From: Rachicladosporium sp. CCFEE 5018
Taxonomy: Eukaryota > Ascomycota > Dothideomycetes > Cladosporiales > Cladosporiaceae
Length of the DNA stretch: 64,000 bases
NCBI GenBank assembly: GCA_002077045.2
Contig: KZ111152.1
Location: 36,874-100,873 of the forward strand
Reading direction: 5' to 3'
Part shown: positions 33,318 through 44,984 of the stretch, piece after piece
Layout: each line of letters begins with the position of its first letter
Position numbering within the stretch: position 1 is the first letter of the stretch
The notes under the pieces: model-generated
The model's database searches: none
What the model was told of the DNA's origin: nothing
What the model saw: only the letters and a program-made list of their open reading frames with translations
Position numbers and translations under genes: made by a program

Positions 33318-36300
33318 TCACATCACCGCACAATTCTCCTCGTCCTTCTTCTGATCTTTTCTTGTCAGCTTGCCATTTGCAGGCGCAACCTTCTGTCCCT
33401 TGCCACCACTCTTCTTCAGCTCCTCAAGCCGCTCAAGAGCCTTCGGGAATTTGTACGCTGAAAGGATAGTTAGCCCACTACGTCCACATCGTGCGAGAAG
33501 GGTCGCGACTCACAAGCAGCCCGCCCATACCACCGTCTCGCCTCCTCAACATCCCTTGGACAGCCAATGCCCTGCTCGCTAAAGTAGCCCATAGCAAACA
33601 ACGCCTTCGCAAGTGGTGGTTCGCTCCCGGCAGCCTTCCTTGCCCACAGGTAAGCCTCCGTATCGTTATGCTCCAGGATTCCCTCAGCACCGGTCAGATA
33701 CCATCCACTGAGCGCAAGCTCGGCGTGATGCTCGCCTTGCGCCGCGGCCTTCGAGTACCAGCCAATACTAGCGCGGTTATCGATGCCGAGACCTAGAGTG
33801 CCGTACTCGTGCGCCTGCCCGAGGCGGTATTGCGAGTGCTTGTACCCCAGATCCGCAGCTTGGCGGAAAAGCTGTAGAGCGTACGCATCGTCGGCGATGA
33901 GCTTATTTCGAAGCTCAGGGTTCGTGTTGCCAGATTCGTAGAGCAGGCCTAGCTCGTGCAGGGCGTGTGGGTTATCTTTGTCTGCTCGTTCAGCGGCGCG
34001 TTTGAGCCAGGAAGCTGCTTCGCCGATGTTCCGAGGTGTGCCTAGTAGACCCTTCAGGAGGATCATGCCAAGCTTGAACATCGCGGGCACGTCTCCAAGA
34101 GCAGAAGCTCGGCGGTACCACTGCACTGCTTTTGGGTAGTCTCTCCGCGTACCGCCGCCTTCTTCGGGACCCATCTCGCAGCAGACTGCAGTGCGGTAGG
34201 CTGCTGCGGGATGACCAGCTTTGGCAGCTGCTTGATAGAGGTTGAAAGCTTCTTTCGTGTCTACTTGAAGGCCGAGGAGACCTTGGCCGTAGCAGTCGGC
34301 GAAGTAGAAATGGGCTTCCGGGTACCCGGCTGAGACGAGCTTCTTGATGCGTTTGTGTGCGTCGAGGATGTACTTCTCTCGATTTCGTTGACCAGTCTTA
34401 GCGTCGAGGCGTCCATTATCCGAGGCGAGCGTGTCTGCAGCTTCAATGAGCTTCTTGGCGTAGAGCAACGCGGTCTTGTTGCTAGTGGGATTGGCCTCGA
34501 CGGCTGCGCGTATGCGATCGAGCTCGGCTTGAGTTATAGGGCGATCTGAAATGTCCAGAGATGGTTTGCGTGACTGGGTGGAAGCGATGGACTGATTGTC
34601 GTAAGTCCTCACGGGCAGTGGCCGGTTGTTCGCAGGCGGCGGGCTCGAGTGCATCAAGCCTGGCCTGACTGGTGTCGGATGCTGAGGCAGGGCGTCCGGA
34701 TTACTCTGCCGCTGGGGCTGACCAGGTCCTGGAGCTGATCGTTGCTGCGTCAAAGGTGCACCATTTACCTGACCGTGTATTGCTGGCGAGGATTGCGGCC
34801 CTTGTCGCGTCGGCGGCACACTCCCAACCCGCTGTTGGCCCGGGTCTGTCATGACAATCTGTGATGTAGCCAAGCGATCGAAGTCCGGTCTTTGCGTTGG
34901 CCCACGATCGCCAGGGTGAATACCTTGCATTTGTGCAGGCCGAGGAGGTCCACCACGTACTGGCATTCCTCGAGCATCATCCATGGATCGACGTTCTTGC
35001 ACGTCGTTGGCATAGGGCGGACGGGGCTGTGAGTATTGTTGCTGTTGCATCACTCGAGGGTCCGCACCATGCTGCCTGTGCGGTGCTTGCTGCTCCCCAG
35101 GAACTCCAAACACAAAGCCGTTGGGAGCAGCATGAGACTGTCCACGCATGTTCGCCAAGTTCGGCTGAGAGGCTGCTGCAGCCTCGTGCTGCGCATAAGG
35201 TGGTCGGCCTTGCACGGGCAATGACTGTACGCTGTTCTCACTTTGCTGCCGCGCGAAAGCTGGCATTGGAGGGGGAGCTATCAGAGGTGCACTGTCGGGA
35301 GGCTGTCTATCCGCTGTCTGCAAACGTTTGTGTAGTTGCGAGGTTTGACTGGGTGCTGCGCTATCGAAGTCGGGCATCTCCTGTTCGATCTCCTGATCCC
35401 GTGAAGCCGGTGCCGGGGCCACTTTTAAGGGCTCTGCGGCATTCCCGCCATAGTAGCCTGCGTAAACGTCGTCGACACTCGAATCGTGAGCACGGTGCTG
35501 ACTTGTCTGAGGCTGCTGTGCATATCCGTTGTGGAGTGGTGGCTGAAGGGCTCGCTGCTCCAGTGGCGAGTCGAACTGTGAGTACTGCGAAGTGGGACTG
35601 AAGAGTTGCTCCTGTGGCTGGCGAGCAAGCGGCGAACGAGCGGCCTGTGCAGTCGATGGTCGCGGAGGCACGTAGGCAGGTGACAAAGGCAAATGGTCCA
35701 TTGCGGCCGGCCTTCGTGCCTGCGCTTGGGCAGTATCAATGGGTACGGCCATTGGCGGCGCTCGCGCCTTTGACTGTGGAGCATAGCCTTGGCTATGCTG
35801 ACCCCGACTTGCTTGTTCATACTGTGCTACTGGTTGGTGACGGCCATCGCCCTGATGAGCCCGGCTCTCACTTGGATCCGGTCTCGCGTCTCGAGCTGGC
35901 GCATCACGCGTATACTGCTCTGGTGGTCTATGGAGGACGTCATTTCGCGGTTGGGTTGGTTCATGGCTTGGCTCGTATGAAAAGGGCTGGCGATCTAGGC
36001 TCGGCCGGTGAACCTGAAGGTTCTGCTCAGTCTGCGCAGGTACGACATCCTGATGACTATTGTCGCGGGAAAGAGGTGGACGTGAGCTCGAAGTCGAAGG
36101 CCGAGGCTGCTCTTCACCACTCCTGATGCTCAATGCACTACCACCTGGGCGTGCTTCCTTCTTCTTGGTCGGAAAGGTAGGGAACGCAGTGTCCTGCGCT
36201 AATGTCTCCGGTCCAGCCGCAGCTGCGTGCATCTTTGCGCGTTCACTAGCCTTCCACTCCTCCATAGTCATCTTCTTAGGATCTGGCTTGGTGACTTTCG

Positions 36301-37045
36301 CTGGTGCTGACGGCTGCACTGGACGTAGATGCTGCCCAACGCCTTGCCCATGAGAGCGACTGGAAGGCTCCTGCGGCACAGGCTGCTGCTGTGAGTGCCC
36401 AGATCGCTGCGATCTCGAATCGGGCACCACGTTCACCGGCGCATCCATACGCTGCCTTGACGCTTGCACTGGCTGTGCGTGCTGCTGTGGAGCGTAGCCA
36501 TTCCGTGGGTCATGCCGAGATGCCTCTCGAGCACTCGGCTGCTGCTGCTGCTGCTGCTGCTGCGTTTGTGGAGCTGCAGGTTGCACTCGAGGATCTTGCG
36601 AATGGCCGTTTGACGAGGCTTGGGCAGATCTCCCTTGTCGCTGCTGATACCTCGGGTCATAGTATCGTGCCTGTGCCGGCTGGCTTTGCTGTTCATACTG
36701 ATTGTCGTGCCTTTCGCGAGCATTGACTGAAGGTTGCCCATAAACGTTCAATGGCTGCCGGGCGTACTGCTCCGGGCCGTGCTGGACATACCCAGACTGC
36801 TCGTATGCACCATGCTGCTGCTGCTCGTAGCCTTGCTGTCCGTCATTATAGCCATTATAAACAGCGTTCTGATAATGCTGCTCTGCTCCATAGCCTTGTT
36901 CATATCCTTGATAGTCACTATACTGCTGCTGTTGCTGATACTGAGGGTGCTGCTGCTTGCGAACCGGCGCTTGCTGCTGCTGCTCCTGCTGACCATAGTA
37001 TTGCCTACGTGGCGGCTCATAGGCCGCTCCTTGATCGTATGCCAT
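33318..37045 (-). CDS. SKT5: Skt5/Chs4-like chitin synthase regulator (Sel1 repeats, CAAX end)
   Basis: Homologous to yeast Skt5/Chs4, which activates chitin synthase III and anchors it at the bud neck or septum. Exons 37045-33514 and 33457-33318 give 1223 residues. The N-terminal 770 residues are disordered and rich in Gln, Pro and Tyr, with an eight-Gln run. The conserved part starts at ISDRPITQAELDRIRAAVEANP and continues through about seven Sel1 repeats (for example HFYFADCYGQGLLG, MFKLGMILLKGLLG, YRLGQAHEYGTLGLG). The short second exon removes an apparent end after WYGRAA. It adds a Lys-rich tail ending in CAVM, a CAAX box as in Chs4, where prenylation tethers the protein to the membrane. 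The same window encodes a chitin synthase at 57.5-62.9 kb. Confidence 0.92.
36539..36563 (-). repeat. CTG/CAG microsatellite (polyglutamine in Skt5-like protein)
   Basis: A run of about eight CAG codons on the minus strand encoding a glutamine tract in the disordered N-terminal region of the Skt5-like protein. Confidence 0.9.
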
Positions 37046-37512
37046 CGCTTTGCTTACTACCGCGTCTCATTAGCGAGTGATGTAAGAAGACACAATGAAC
37101 GTAGTCCAAGATCAGTCAGTCCATGCCAGATGCTCAGAGATGATGAAAGTGGCGCAGTCCCGGCCAAGGCAGTACGGTCGTCAGCGCATGGTCAGCGTGT
37201 TGAGAGTTGGTCTCTCCTGGGCAGTGCAATCAGTACAATTAGGCGTGTGATACACCATACCGGTAACGTCGCATGTGGAAGACGCAACAGGTTTCGAGTC
37301 GAGGTCCCGCCCAGGTTCATGCAACATTGATTGTCTCAGCCACTATTGCGGAGTGCAGAAACGCGACACGCGACAAAAGCTTGCTCACTAGCTGTGGCGT
37401 CACTGCAGATGCACTTTTGAGATCTACATGTCTGTGAACGTGGTGGTCTAGTTTGCGACATGTTCGCGTGGTGAGCAGGCGAGGTGGCGAAGAAACCACC
37501 AAGGGCACAGAG

Positions 37513-40383
37513 ATGCCGCCCAAAGCACCTTCACTGGCTAAGGCTACCACCCAGCAGTCTAAGAAGCGCAAGGATCCCCCAAGCTCTGCGAACAATACCC
37601 TCAACGGGCCCTCGAAGAAGCCTCGACCCAATGGAGCAAACAGCCAGACCTCCAAGATCCGTGATGCACGCACTCTGGCCACGCAAACAACTTCGAAAGC
37701 GTTCAAGCATGGCGAGCTCGATGTCGACAAGTTCGTCAGGTCACGCGAGTACGAGATCCGGGCGTTGGAGCAAGGTCTGGTGCGAAGCAAGAAAGCCTTG
37801 ACAAAGCGAGCTTTCCAACAAGTGCCAAAGGAGTTGAGGCGGCGGACCGCAAGTCATAATGTGAAGAAAGTGCCCAAGAGGCTGCAGGAGAGGGCGAAGA
37901 GGGAGGTATGTTGTTGCTCCCGCTGTGATGAAGGCTGGGGATGAAGGTGGGTGTGCCGAGTCATGGCGTAGATAGGCGTGGTGGCTAACGCACTCTCGTA
38001 GATGAAGGATGACAAGACTCCTACTGGGGCTGCTAGACGGGAGAAGCCGACGAGACACATGCGACTTCGACTTGAGACCGCGAAGAAACTACGAGCTCTG
38101 GGTGCGAAGCGGAAAGCTGCCGTTGAGAAGGAAAAGTCCGAAACTGTCACTGTCAAGGCTATCGTCGACCCAGCTCAGCCATCTACAGCCCCAGCTTCTC
38201 CGACGAAGCCTGGGCTACTCAGAACACGCAAACCAAAGCCCAAGAAAGCGGCTCTCGCTGATCCGCCAGTCCCCAAAGTCAAGTTTCGCAAACGCCAGAA
38301 AGACAAGTCGTGGCTACCAACGCATCTCTTCCACGCCAAGCGCGCTCGTATGACACCGCCGAAAGAACCTCTGTGGAGGTTCTCACTACCCCTTACGCCG
38401 ACTGTGAAAAGCTATCGGCCAACGCATCGAGCTGCCAGTGAGCGCGGCGCAGTGTGCTGGGACGTCAGCTATGTCTCTACGATCGCCCTGCATGGTCGGG
38501 AGGCTAGTATTGTAGGTATGCTGAGAGCGCTCGGCGTTGACAGTGCTGCTCTCGGCGCGAAAGGTAAGAAGTGGAGAGGGGGTAAGAGGGCGATGGACTC
38601 CTTGCTGCACGAGCGAGAAGCACCTTTTGCGCCGATCGCGCCTGTCGTAATCTTGTGGTGTCCATCAGACGGAAAAGGCGCGGAAGACTCAAGAAAGCGG
38701 CCGTGCTTCCTCCGCGTGCATCCATCAGCCTTCTTCCAGCTGTGGGAGGAGGTACTTCGGCTTGGCAAGGTGGCAAAGCCAGCTGTTATGGTAGAAGACC
38801 TAAGGTATGAGATCGGTGGGATCGATGTCATCGGTCCAGCATCAACAGAAGCACTGCTGAGTGCGCTGTGGCCGAGTGTCCTCGATGATAGCGCGGCCGA
38901 CACACACATCGATCCCATCGCCACAACATTCACGGGCCTTGCTGGACTCACGAACCCAGCCATTCTGCCAACCGGAGCTCTATTGCCACTCACAACACAA
39001 GACCCTCGACTCCACCACCCGCCTCGCCCAGGCAAGTGCGTCAATACTGCGGAATCACAGCGGAAGCTACTGGAGCTCATTGCGGCCTGGCCGCCGGACT
39101 CGCATGATCTCTCGTCAGGCGTTTTCGACCGCAAGACCCGCCTTACGGCATCTTCAGCCCTCCCAAGCCAGAAAGCCATAAATCGCCGCAAGGCTCTCGC
39201 AACTCCAGGACAATACCCCGAGCCTATCCCGAAAGACCCAAAGATCCCAGTCCTACTTTTCGGCTCCCCTTCGAAACACAAAAACAAATCCCAGCAAGCA
39301 ACCTGGCACCTCATCCTGCCTTGGAAGTGCGTGCAATCAGTCTGGTACAGCCTGATGTACACTCCTCTGTCTACTGGCCAGCAGCCGCGCTTCGGAGGGC
39401 AAGACGAGCAGAAGCAGCTTACGCTTGAGAGAGGTGAGCCGTGGTTCCCGGGTGATTTCCCAGGGACCAAGGCAGGTTGGGAGTGGGAGGTCAAGGAAGC
39501 GGGGAGGAGATTTGAGGACTGGAAGAAGAGGCCGAAGAGTAAGAGGATCAGTTGGGAGGCCGTCGATCTGGGCGATGGGAAGAAGGGGGAGGTAGGGATG
39601 GGGTGGGCTTGCGATTGGACGAGGCTGGTGGATGGACCGGAGATCGTTGCAGAAGGCGATGGTGGGGAGGCGATGGATGTTGATCCGCCTGCAGCACCGG
39701 AAGCCATAACGATGAAAGACACCGCCACGGCGCACGCCCAATCACCTGGCAAAGACACCGCGCCGCCAGCAGCTACAGCAGCGCCCATCACGACACCGGT
39801 ACTCCCTGTACTGCCGTCCTTCCCCAGCGAGCCTCCAACGCATCTCCAGCACATCTCCTCGACGCAAGCCCACGCCCTCCTCATCACTCCCTCGCTCCCA
39901 CCCAAAATCCCAACAAATGCACTCATCACAGTCCGTGTCAACCTCCTCCCCCGCGGGTTGCCGACTGCCTGCGCAAGGATCTATCGCCTGCCGTTCTCGC
40001 CTACCCAGCGAGCCGCTTGGCTGACCCTTCATCCTTGCCACAAGCCACCAAAATCCGCAACCCGCGCATTACCAGATAAAGCCACACTTGCTACGCTTCC
40101 GAATCACGAGCAGCGGCGCATACTAGCTGCTTCACTGCTTGAGCCACCTAGGGCGGGAGAGGACAAGTATCCTGCTTGTCCTGGGGAACAGGACTTGATC
40201 GGGTTTGTGACTAGTGGGAACTACGATTTGGGTGGTGGGAAGGGCATTGGGGTGGCTAGTCTGTTGCTCAGGAGGTTGATGGGAAGGGGTGAGAAGATGG
40301 CAGAAGGCGAGGGGGGGAGGTACTGCGTAGTCAGGAATAGTGGGGAGAGTGTGGGTAGGCTGGGGATGTGGGAAGTGGTATAA
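37513..40383 (+). CDS. POP1: RNase P/MRP protein subunit POP1
   Basis: The largest protein subunit of nuclear RNase P and RNase MRP, which mature tRNA 5' ends and pre-rRNA. Exons 37513-37905 and 38002-40383, separated by a 96-bp intron, give 924 residues. The POP1 signature is clear: KFVRSREYEIRALEQG near residue 76, then RRRTASHNVKKVPKRLQERAKRE across the splice site, then HLFHAKRARM and GAVCWDVSY. The POPLD region carries WHLILPWKCVQSVWYSLMYTPL followed by GEPWFPGDFPGTKAGW. The C-terminal domain ends with DLIGFVTSGNYDLGGGKGIGVA. Lys/Arg-rich stretches fit RNA binding. A long open frame on the opposite strand is a shadow. Confidence 0.93.
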
Positions 40384-40906
40384 TCGACCGCGACGTGGTC
40401 TGGATTGGTGTTCGCAGTCTACCTTTGCTGCACACACTTGGATCGCGTCTGGTCCACCTTTTCTTCTCTGAAGCATGGACCTCTCCTGCTCTCCTGTGCT
40501 AGTATAAGTGCATCTGGAATGGTGAACACTTAACCCCGAGAAGAGAGAGCAGAGCTTGGCTGCCCTAGCCTCTGGGCTTTCGTGGATAGATCTATGTGAA
40601 GTTTTACTACCGAGAGCAGGTCAACAGGAGCATTGTCCGCATTCCAAATATTGGAGAAGCAGAAGTGCTAGGGGTTTGCTTTATACAGCCTTTGCTGCAT
40701 TGGCATGCACATCAAGCTTCTTCGTTTCCACGGGCCGTCGATTGCGCAACACGTCTCGCCCACGTGTCAGCACATGCCGCATCGAGCATTTCGTCATCGG
40801 GCGAGACTGTCAATACGCTGGCTTCGTGTGACAACAGCCGCGATGTAGCACTCTTCAGTTCGTGGAAAAAATCCCATAACAACAGCGTCTACAGTCACAC
40901 TTCGCC
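40384..40906. other. Intergenic interval, nothing recognised
   Basis: Between POP1 and the Mpv17-family gene, both on the plus strand. Nothing beyond the expected terminator and promoter space was seen. Confidence 0.5.
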
Positions 40907-41635
40907 ATGGACTCCCCGATCGCGACAGCGACGCTACAGGCCACAGCACTTAGCGCATTGAGCAATGTGCTCGGCCAGCTACTCACGTGCTACAACGCGA
41001 AGGTAAGAACGCCACATTACCTTTCAAGCTTATAAGGTACTGACTGTCGATCTCAGGTTCCATACAACATCTCCCTGACCGATGTCCTGACTTTCGCTCT
41101 CTTCTCGTTCCTCGCCTGCCCTCCAAACTATCTCTGGCAAGCCTGGCTTGAGGCTAACTTTCCTGGCTACACGACATCTCTTGCGCCGCGGGAGAAGGAC
41201 AAGGTTATAGACGAAGTCATCACCGGCTCCTCCTCGGGCACCTCACCACCAGGTTCGCTCAAGTCTCGCAAAGCAGCCGCAGTCACCTCGGCCTCTGCTC
41301 CAGACGTCCAGAAAGCCAAGCGCTCGCTCAACATTAAAAACACAGCCATAAAGTTCACGCTCGACCAGACACTCGGCGCAGCTTTCAACACTATTATTTT
41401 CATTCTTGGGATTGCGATTCTTCGTGGGCAAGGCTGGCAAGCCGGACTCCAGCAGACTCGAGAGGGCTTCTGGCCACTCATTTTCGCCGGCCAGAAGTTG
41501 TGGCCCGCTGTGAGTCTGATAAGCCTCACTTTGGTACCTGTGGAAGCGAGGACGACGTTTGGGAGTCTGGTGGGCGTGGGGTGGAATGTGTTCTTGACGC
41601 TGCTCAGTGCGAAGGGAAAGGGGAAGGTGCATTGA
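40907..41635 (+). CDS. Mpv17/PMP22-family membrane protein
   Basis: A small integral membrane protein of the Mpv17/PMP22 family, whose members sit in the peroxisomal or inner mitochondrial membrane and are thought to form channels. Exons 40907-41002 and 41057-41635 give 224 residues. Four hydrophobic segments are visible: around the N-terminal ATATLQATALSALSNVLGQLL, then DVLTFALFSFLACPPNYLWQAWL, then TLGAAFNTIIFILGIAIL, then the C-terminal SLVGVGWNVFLTLLS. Family marks are the LDQTLGAAFNT segment and the FWP-like region FWPLIFAGQKLWPAVSLI. A basic loop lies between segments 2 and 3. Which organelle it enters cannot be decided from sequence. Confidence 0.85.
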
Positions 41636-42076
41636 TGCAATTGACGGTAGAGCATAGAAGAATAGAGGTATCGACTCCAACGCATCTGCGATTGGAGAGA
41701 CTCAGACTCGTGGTCAAGGTCATACTACTCAAGGTGCATGTGGGAAACTGATCGCAGCTCTAGACCGCCCAACTCCACGCTATACCACCCTAGCTCATGC
41801 GCGGACGGTCAGACTAGGCCCGCGCAACTACCAGATAATCGCCATACGCGCAGAATCACATATGTGATTTCTTGACAAGGTTGAGCTCCTTCTAATGTCT
41901 TACTTGAAGGTTATGCGAGTATGTATCACTTTTGTTGCAGTGTAGAAACGCTGTGCTACAGGTAGCCCAATCGATGACTTGACTAGAAGGAAAGTGATCG
42001 GGAGTGGAGACCCCGAGATGTTGACCACACCCAAAGATATTTGTTGACAATAGATTGATTCTAGCACCCTCCGCAA
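41636..42076. other. Intergenic interval, nothing recognised
   Basis: Between the Mpv17-family gene and tRNA-Phe. No gene was seen. Confidence 0.5.
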
Positions 42077-42177
42077 GTCGCTTTAGCTCACATGGGAGAG
42101 CGCCAGACTGAAGTTCACTTCGGTTTAGCATGCTGTGCGGTATCTGGAGGTACTGTGTTCGATCCACAGAAGCGACA
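42077..42177 (+). tRNA. tRNA-Phe (GAA) with a 28-nt intron
   Basis: The cloverleaf can be drawn by eye. The acceptor pair is GTCGCTT with AAGCGAC (7 bp), the D arm has GCTC/GAGC, and the anticodon stem CCAGA/TCTGG encloses CTGAAG. The T arm is CTGTG TTCGATC CACAG, and the discriminator is A. The anticodon GAA reads Phe codons. A 28-nt intron lies after position 37, the canonical site, leaving a mature tRNA of 73 nt. The B-box GTTCGATCC is intact. TYW3, encoded on contig A, modifies this tRNA species. Confidence 0.95.
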
Positions 42178-42648
42178 TTGCTTCTGCCAGTGTTCACATT
42201 GGCACGATGATATTTTTACTTTTTGTGCTAGCTGATGGAGTGGATAATTGACATGGTCGTTCTTTCCCTGATTTCCAGTGCGATACGACGCCAAGGCACC
42301 AAGACAACCTTCACACCGGAAACCCCAGAGCACGGCCCTCGGCCTTAGAAACCAATATGTTTGCCCGTGACACCCCCCATCTTCTTCTCCATATGCCAGC
42401 TATTTCCTTACACACCGCGATATTCTAGCCCAGGTATGCGCTGGCGATGTAGCAATTGCCGTTAGTCAGAGCGAAGGTAAGTGCGTCTGTCAAATGCTTG
42501 ATGACGTCTCGTCGTCACGCGCCTTTACATCGCTCTCTCTTCGACACATCTCACTCCCATGACTTCACTTACACATTTGGCAATGCTTCAATAACATCCC
42601 TTATTTCTCTCCTAATCTCCCCTGCGACAACACACTCACTCGACAGCC
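42178..42648. other. Intergenic interval, nothing recognised
   Basis: Lies between tRNA-Phe and the glycine-zipper gene and should contain the latter's promoter. No other element was seen. Confidence 0.5.
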
Positions 42649-44137
42649 ATGGAGAAACTCATCCTGCGTGGCGTCATGTACGGCGCCGACAAGATACCTG
42701 ACCAATGGTTCGACAAAGTTCCCGGAGGGTTCTACAAGCAGAAGGAGGAAGCGCGCCGCGAACGTGAGCGATCTCGGCGTCGCGATGGGCACGGTAGAAG
42801 TGGCGGTGGCGGACGCGATCATCGCAGAGAGGAGCCCAGACGCCGACGCTACAGTGACGAGTACGAGGATCGCAGTCGCAAGTACAATACCAATGAGGAT
42901 GGGTATGGCATGAGGCGTAGTGCGACGAATCGGCAGGCGCCGAAGAGGTATAGTCGTGGCGCTAGCTCTGTGGATGGAGGTGATGATGAAGGGGATCCGT
43001 ACTTTGATCGGGATCGGCCTAAGCATATGGGAAGACAGCATGTGGGGAGACAGGAGCGGTACGATCCCAGGAACGATGATCTTTATGGGTATGAAGACGG
43101 GTATGGTGCACGAGGCAGACGCGAGGAAGAGGGGAGGTATGAGCCACCTCCACTTGAAAGCGACAGCGGGAGGGGTAAAGAGTACGTTGCGGCCGCGACT
43201 GCTGCTGGAGCTGCAGCTGCGGCGCATGGTCAGCGAGACCGCAGTGACCCACCGGCAATCGGAGGAGCTGGCAAGTACGTGCCTTACGCGCACCTCTACG
43301 GCGAAGATGCAGCGCGTGGATCCGTGACTGGCTCGGTCCAGCCAAACAGCATGAACCAAGTTGGCGCGGCCTTCAGCCCACCCGCTTCTACAGCCGGCGC
43401 TGGAACCGCGCGCTTCGCCGATGACCCCGAGTCTGGCTACAATGACACCCGCTACGACGACCCTCGCCGCCGCTCCTACTCCCCCTCCGAATACGACACA
43501 GGCTACATTCCACCCGCCCGTGTCCCCCGACACCGCTCCCCGTCCTACGATGGCTACGACTCCCGCCCGCGCCGCACGCGTAGCGAGCGTCGGCGCCCCT
43601 CTGATCACCCCGCCTCGCGCAACAAGTCTCGTGGTAAGTCCCTGTCACGCATGAAAGAGAACTTCGATACCTCACAGAAGGGATTGGGTTACGGTGGGGT
43701 AGGCGCACTGGCTGGTGCGGCTGTTGGGAAGGATATGGGGAAGGGACCGTTGCCGGCTGCTATTGGGGCTGTGCTTGGTGGTGTGGGCGCTAATGCTTTT
43801 GGAGCCAGGGAGAGGTTCGTTGATGACTGTTTCATTGCGTCGCAATCAGGAAGATTGGATCAGCAGTCGAGGCAGGAGAAAGTCGGGTAAGGCTATAAGC
43901 ATACCCTGCGCGATCGTCTCTGCCATACTGATTGGCAGAGCTGATCACTCCTCTTCATTTCCCCTTCCCCACTGCATTCCTCCCTCGCCCTATAGTCACT
44001 AACTCCCTCATCATAGCCGCAAAGATCCCCACCGCCGCACTGATTCTCGCGATCGCCCTCGCCGCGACTCCCGCGACTACAGCCACCGCGATCGCCCGAG
44101 CGCTGCCAGAACCGTCGAGATTGGTCCTACGGAGTAG
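42649..44137 (+). CDS. Glycine-zipper, Arg/Tyr/Asp-rich protein (DUF3824-like), possibly cut by a nonsense codon
   Basis: A fungal protein rich in Arg, Asp, Tyr and Ser, with a C-terminal glycine-zipper (GGVGALAGAAVGKDMG, then GAVLGGVGANAFGARE) like DUF3824-type proteins of unknown role. Exons 42649-43886 and 44017-44137 (intron 130 bp) give 452 residues ending at TAG 44135-44137. The same frame stays open past that TAG to 44380 and encodes DLEDKISRLVPLGEQLRAEY and a strong Arg/Glu coiled coil. This looks like genuine coding sequence, so the TAG may be a premature stop and the intact protein about 533 residues. The N-terminus (MEKLILRGVMYGADKIPDQWFDKVPGG) looks conserved. The function is unknown. 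Confidence 0.72.
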
Positions 44138-44380
44138 GATCTCGAAGACAAGATTTCGCGGCTGGTGCCGCTGGGCGAGCAGCTGAGGGCTGAGTATGCG
44201 GAGAAGCGTGGGGAACGTATGAGGGAGAGGAGAGGCGCAGACAGGGAGAGGGATGAGAGGAGAGAGGTGCGAGAGGCGAGGAACGAGAGGAAGGCGATCG
44301 AGCGCGAACTGGAGGAGAAAAGGCAGGAACGAGATGGGTATGAGCATGAGGCTGTGTATGGGCCGTTCGGGGGTAGGTGA

Positions 44381-44984
44381 TGTGTGGCCGAGATTGAATG
44401 ATTGGAATGTGGGAGCACGGCGTTGGTGCTGGTCTACTGCTTCCCTGATCTCCCTACGACGGGACCTTGAGCATCCTGGGTTCTGAGCATATCAGAAGTT
44501 TAGCTGTATCCATACTACTCTACGACATTGAAGAAGCAGTCGTCGCGGTTAACAACGTTGTGCATCAGCAGTCTACATTGCTTCTTACACAAATCTCTCA
44601 CTATCCTAGCAGCGTCGCGACTCACTTGCGCAGCTGGCTGTATAGTAGCACAGCCTACAAATCAGATCTCTGGAGAGGCGATACTTTGTCTTGAAGTTAT
44701 GCCTATAGATTTACAAAGCGATGGCTTCGTGTCACTTGCGCGTCAAGATTTAAGCGCAGGCGCGAACCGCGTCATTCCTTGTCGATCTTTAAATAATCAC
44801 ATGCTGCCTGGCCTCTTCTTCAACACACAGATGTGTCCTCGACTACACCCTGCATTCTCTCGTCTACTCACTCATTGACTGGTTCTGCATGGTGCTACCA
44901 ATCACCAGCTCTCCGCACGCTCGCGCCTTCCATCCTTGATACTCGCTCCTCATCCAGTGATCGACGCTTACCCAACCACCCACC
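44381..44984. other. Intergenic interval, nothing recognised
   Basis: Promoter side of the signal peptide peptidase gene. C-rich runs shortly before the start codon are usual for fungal leaders. Confidence 0.5.

Noticed and set aside
38469..39941. 490-codon open frame on the minus strand
   Set aside because: It lies fully antisense to POP1, whose protein is conserved; the minus frame is Ser/Pro/Gly low-complexity with no family marks.
42601..43608. 335-codon minus-strand open frame
   Set aside because: Antisense to the Arg-rich glycine-zipper gene; repetitive codon structure creates the shadow.
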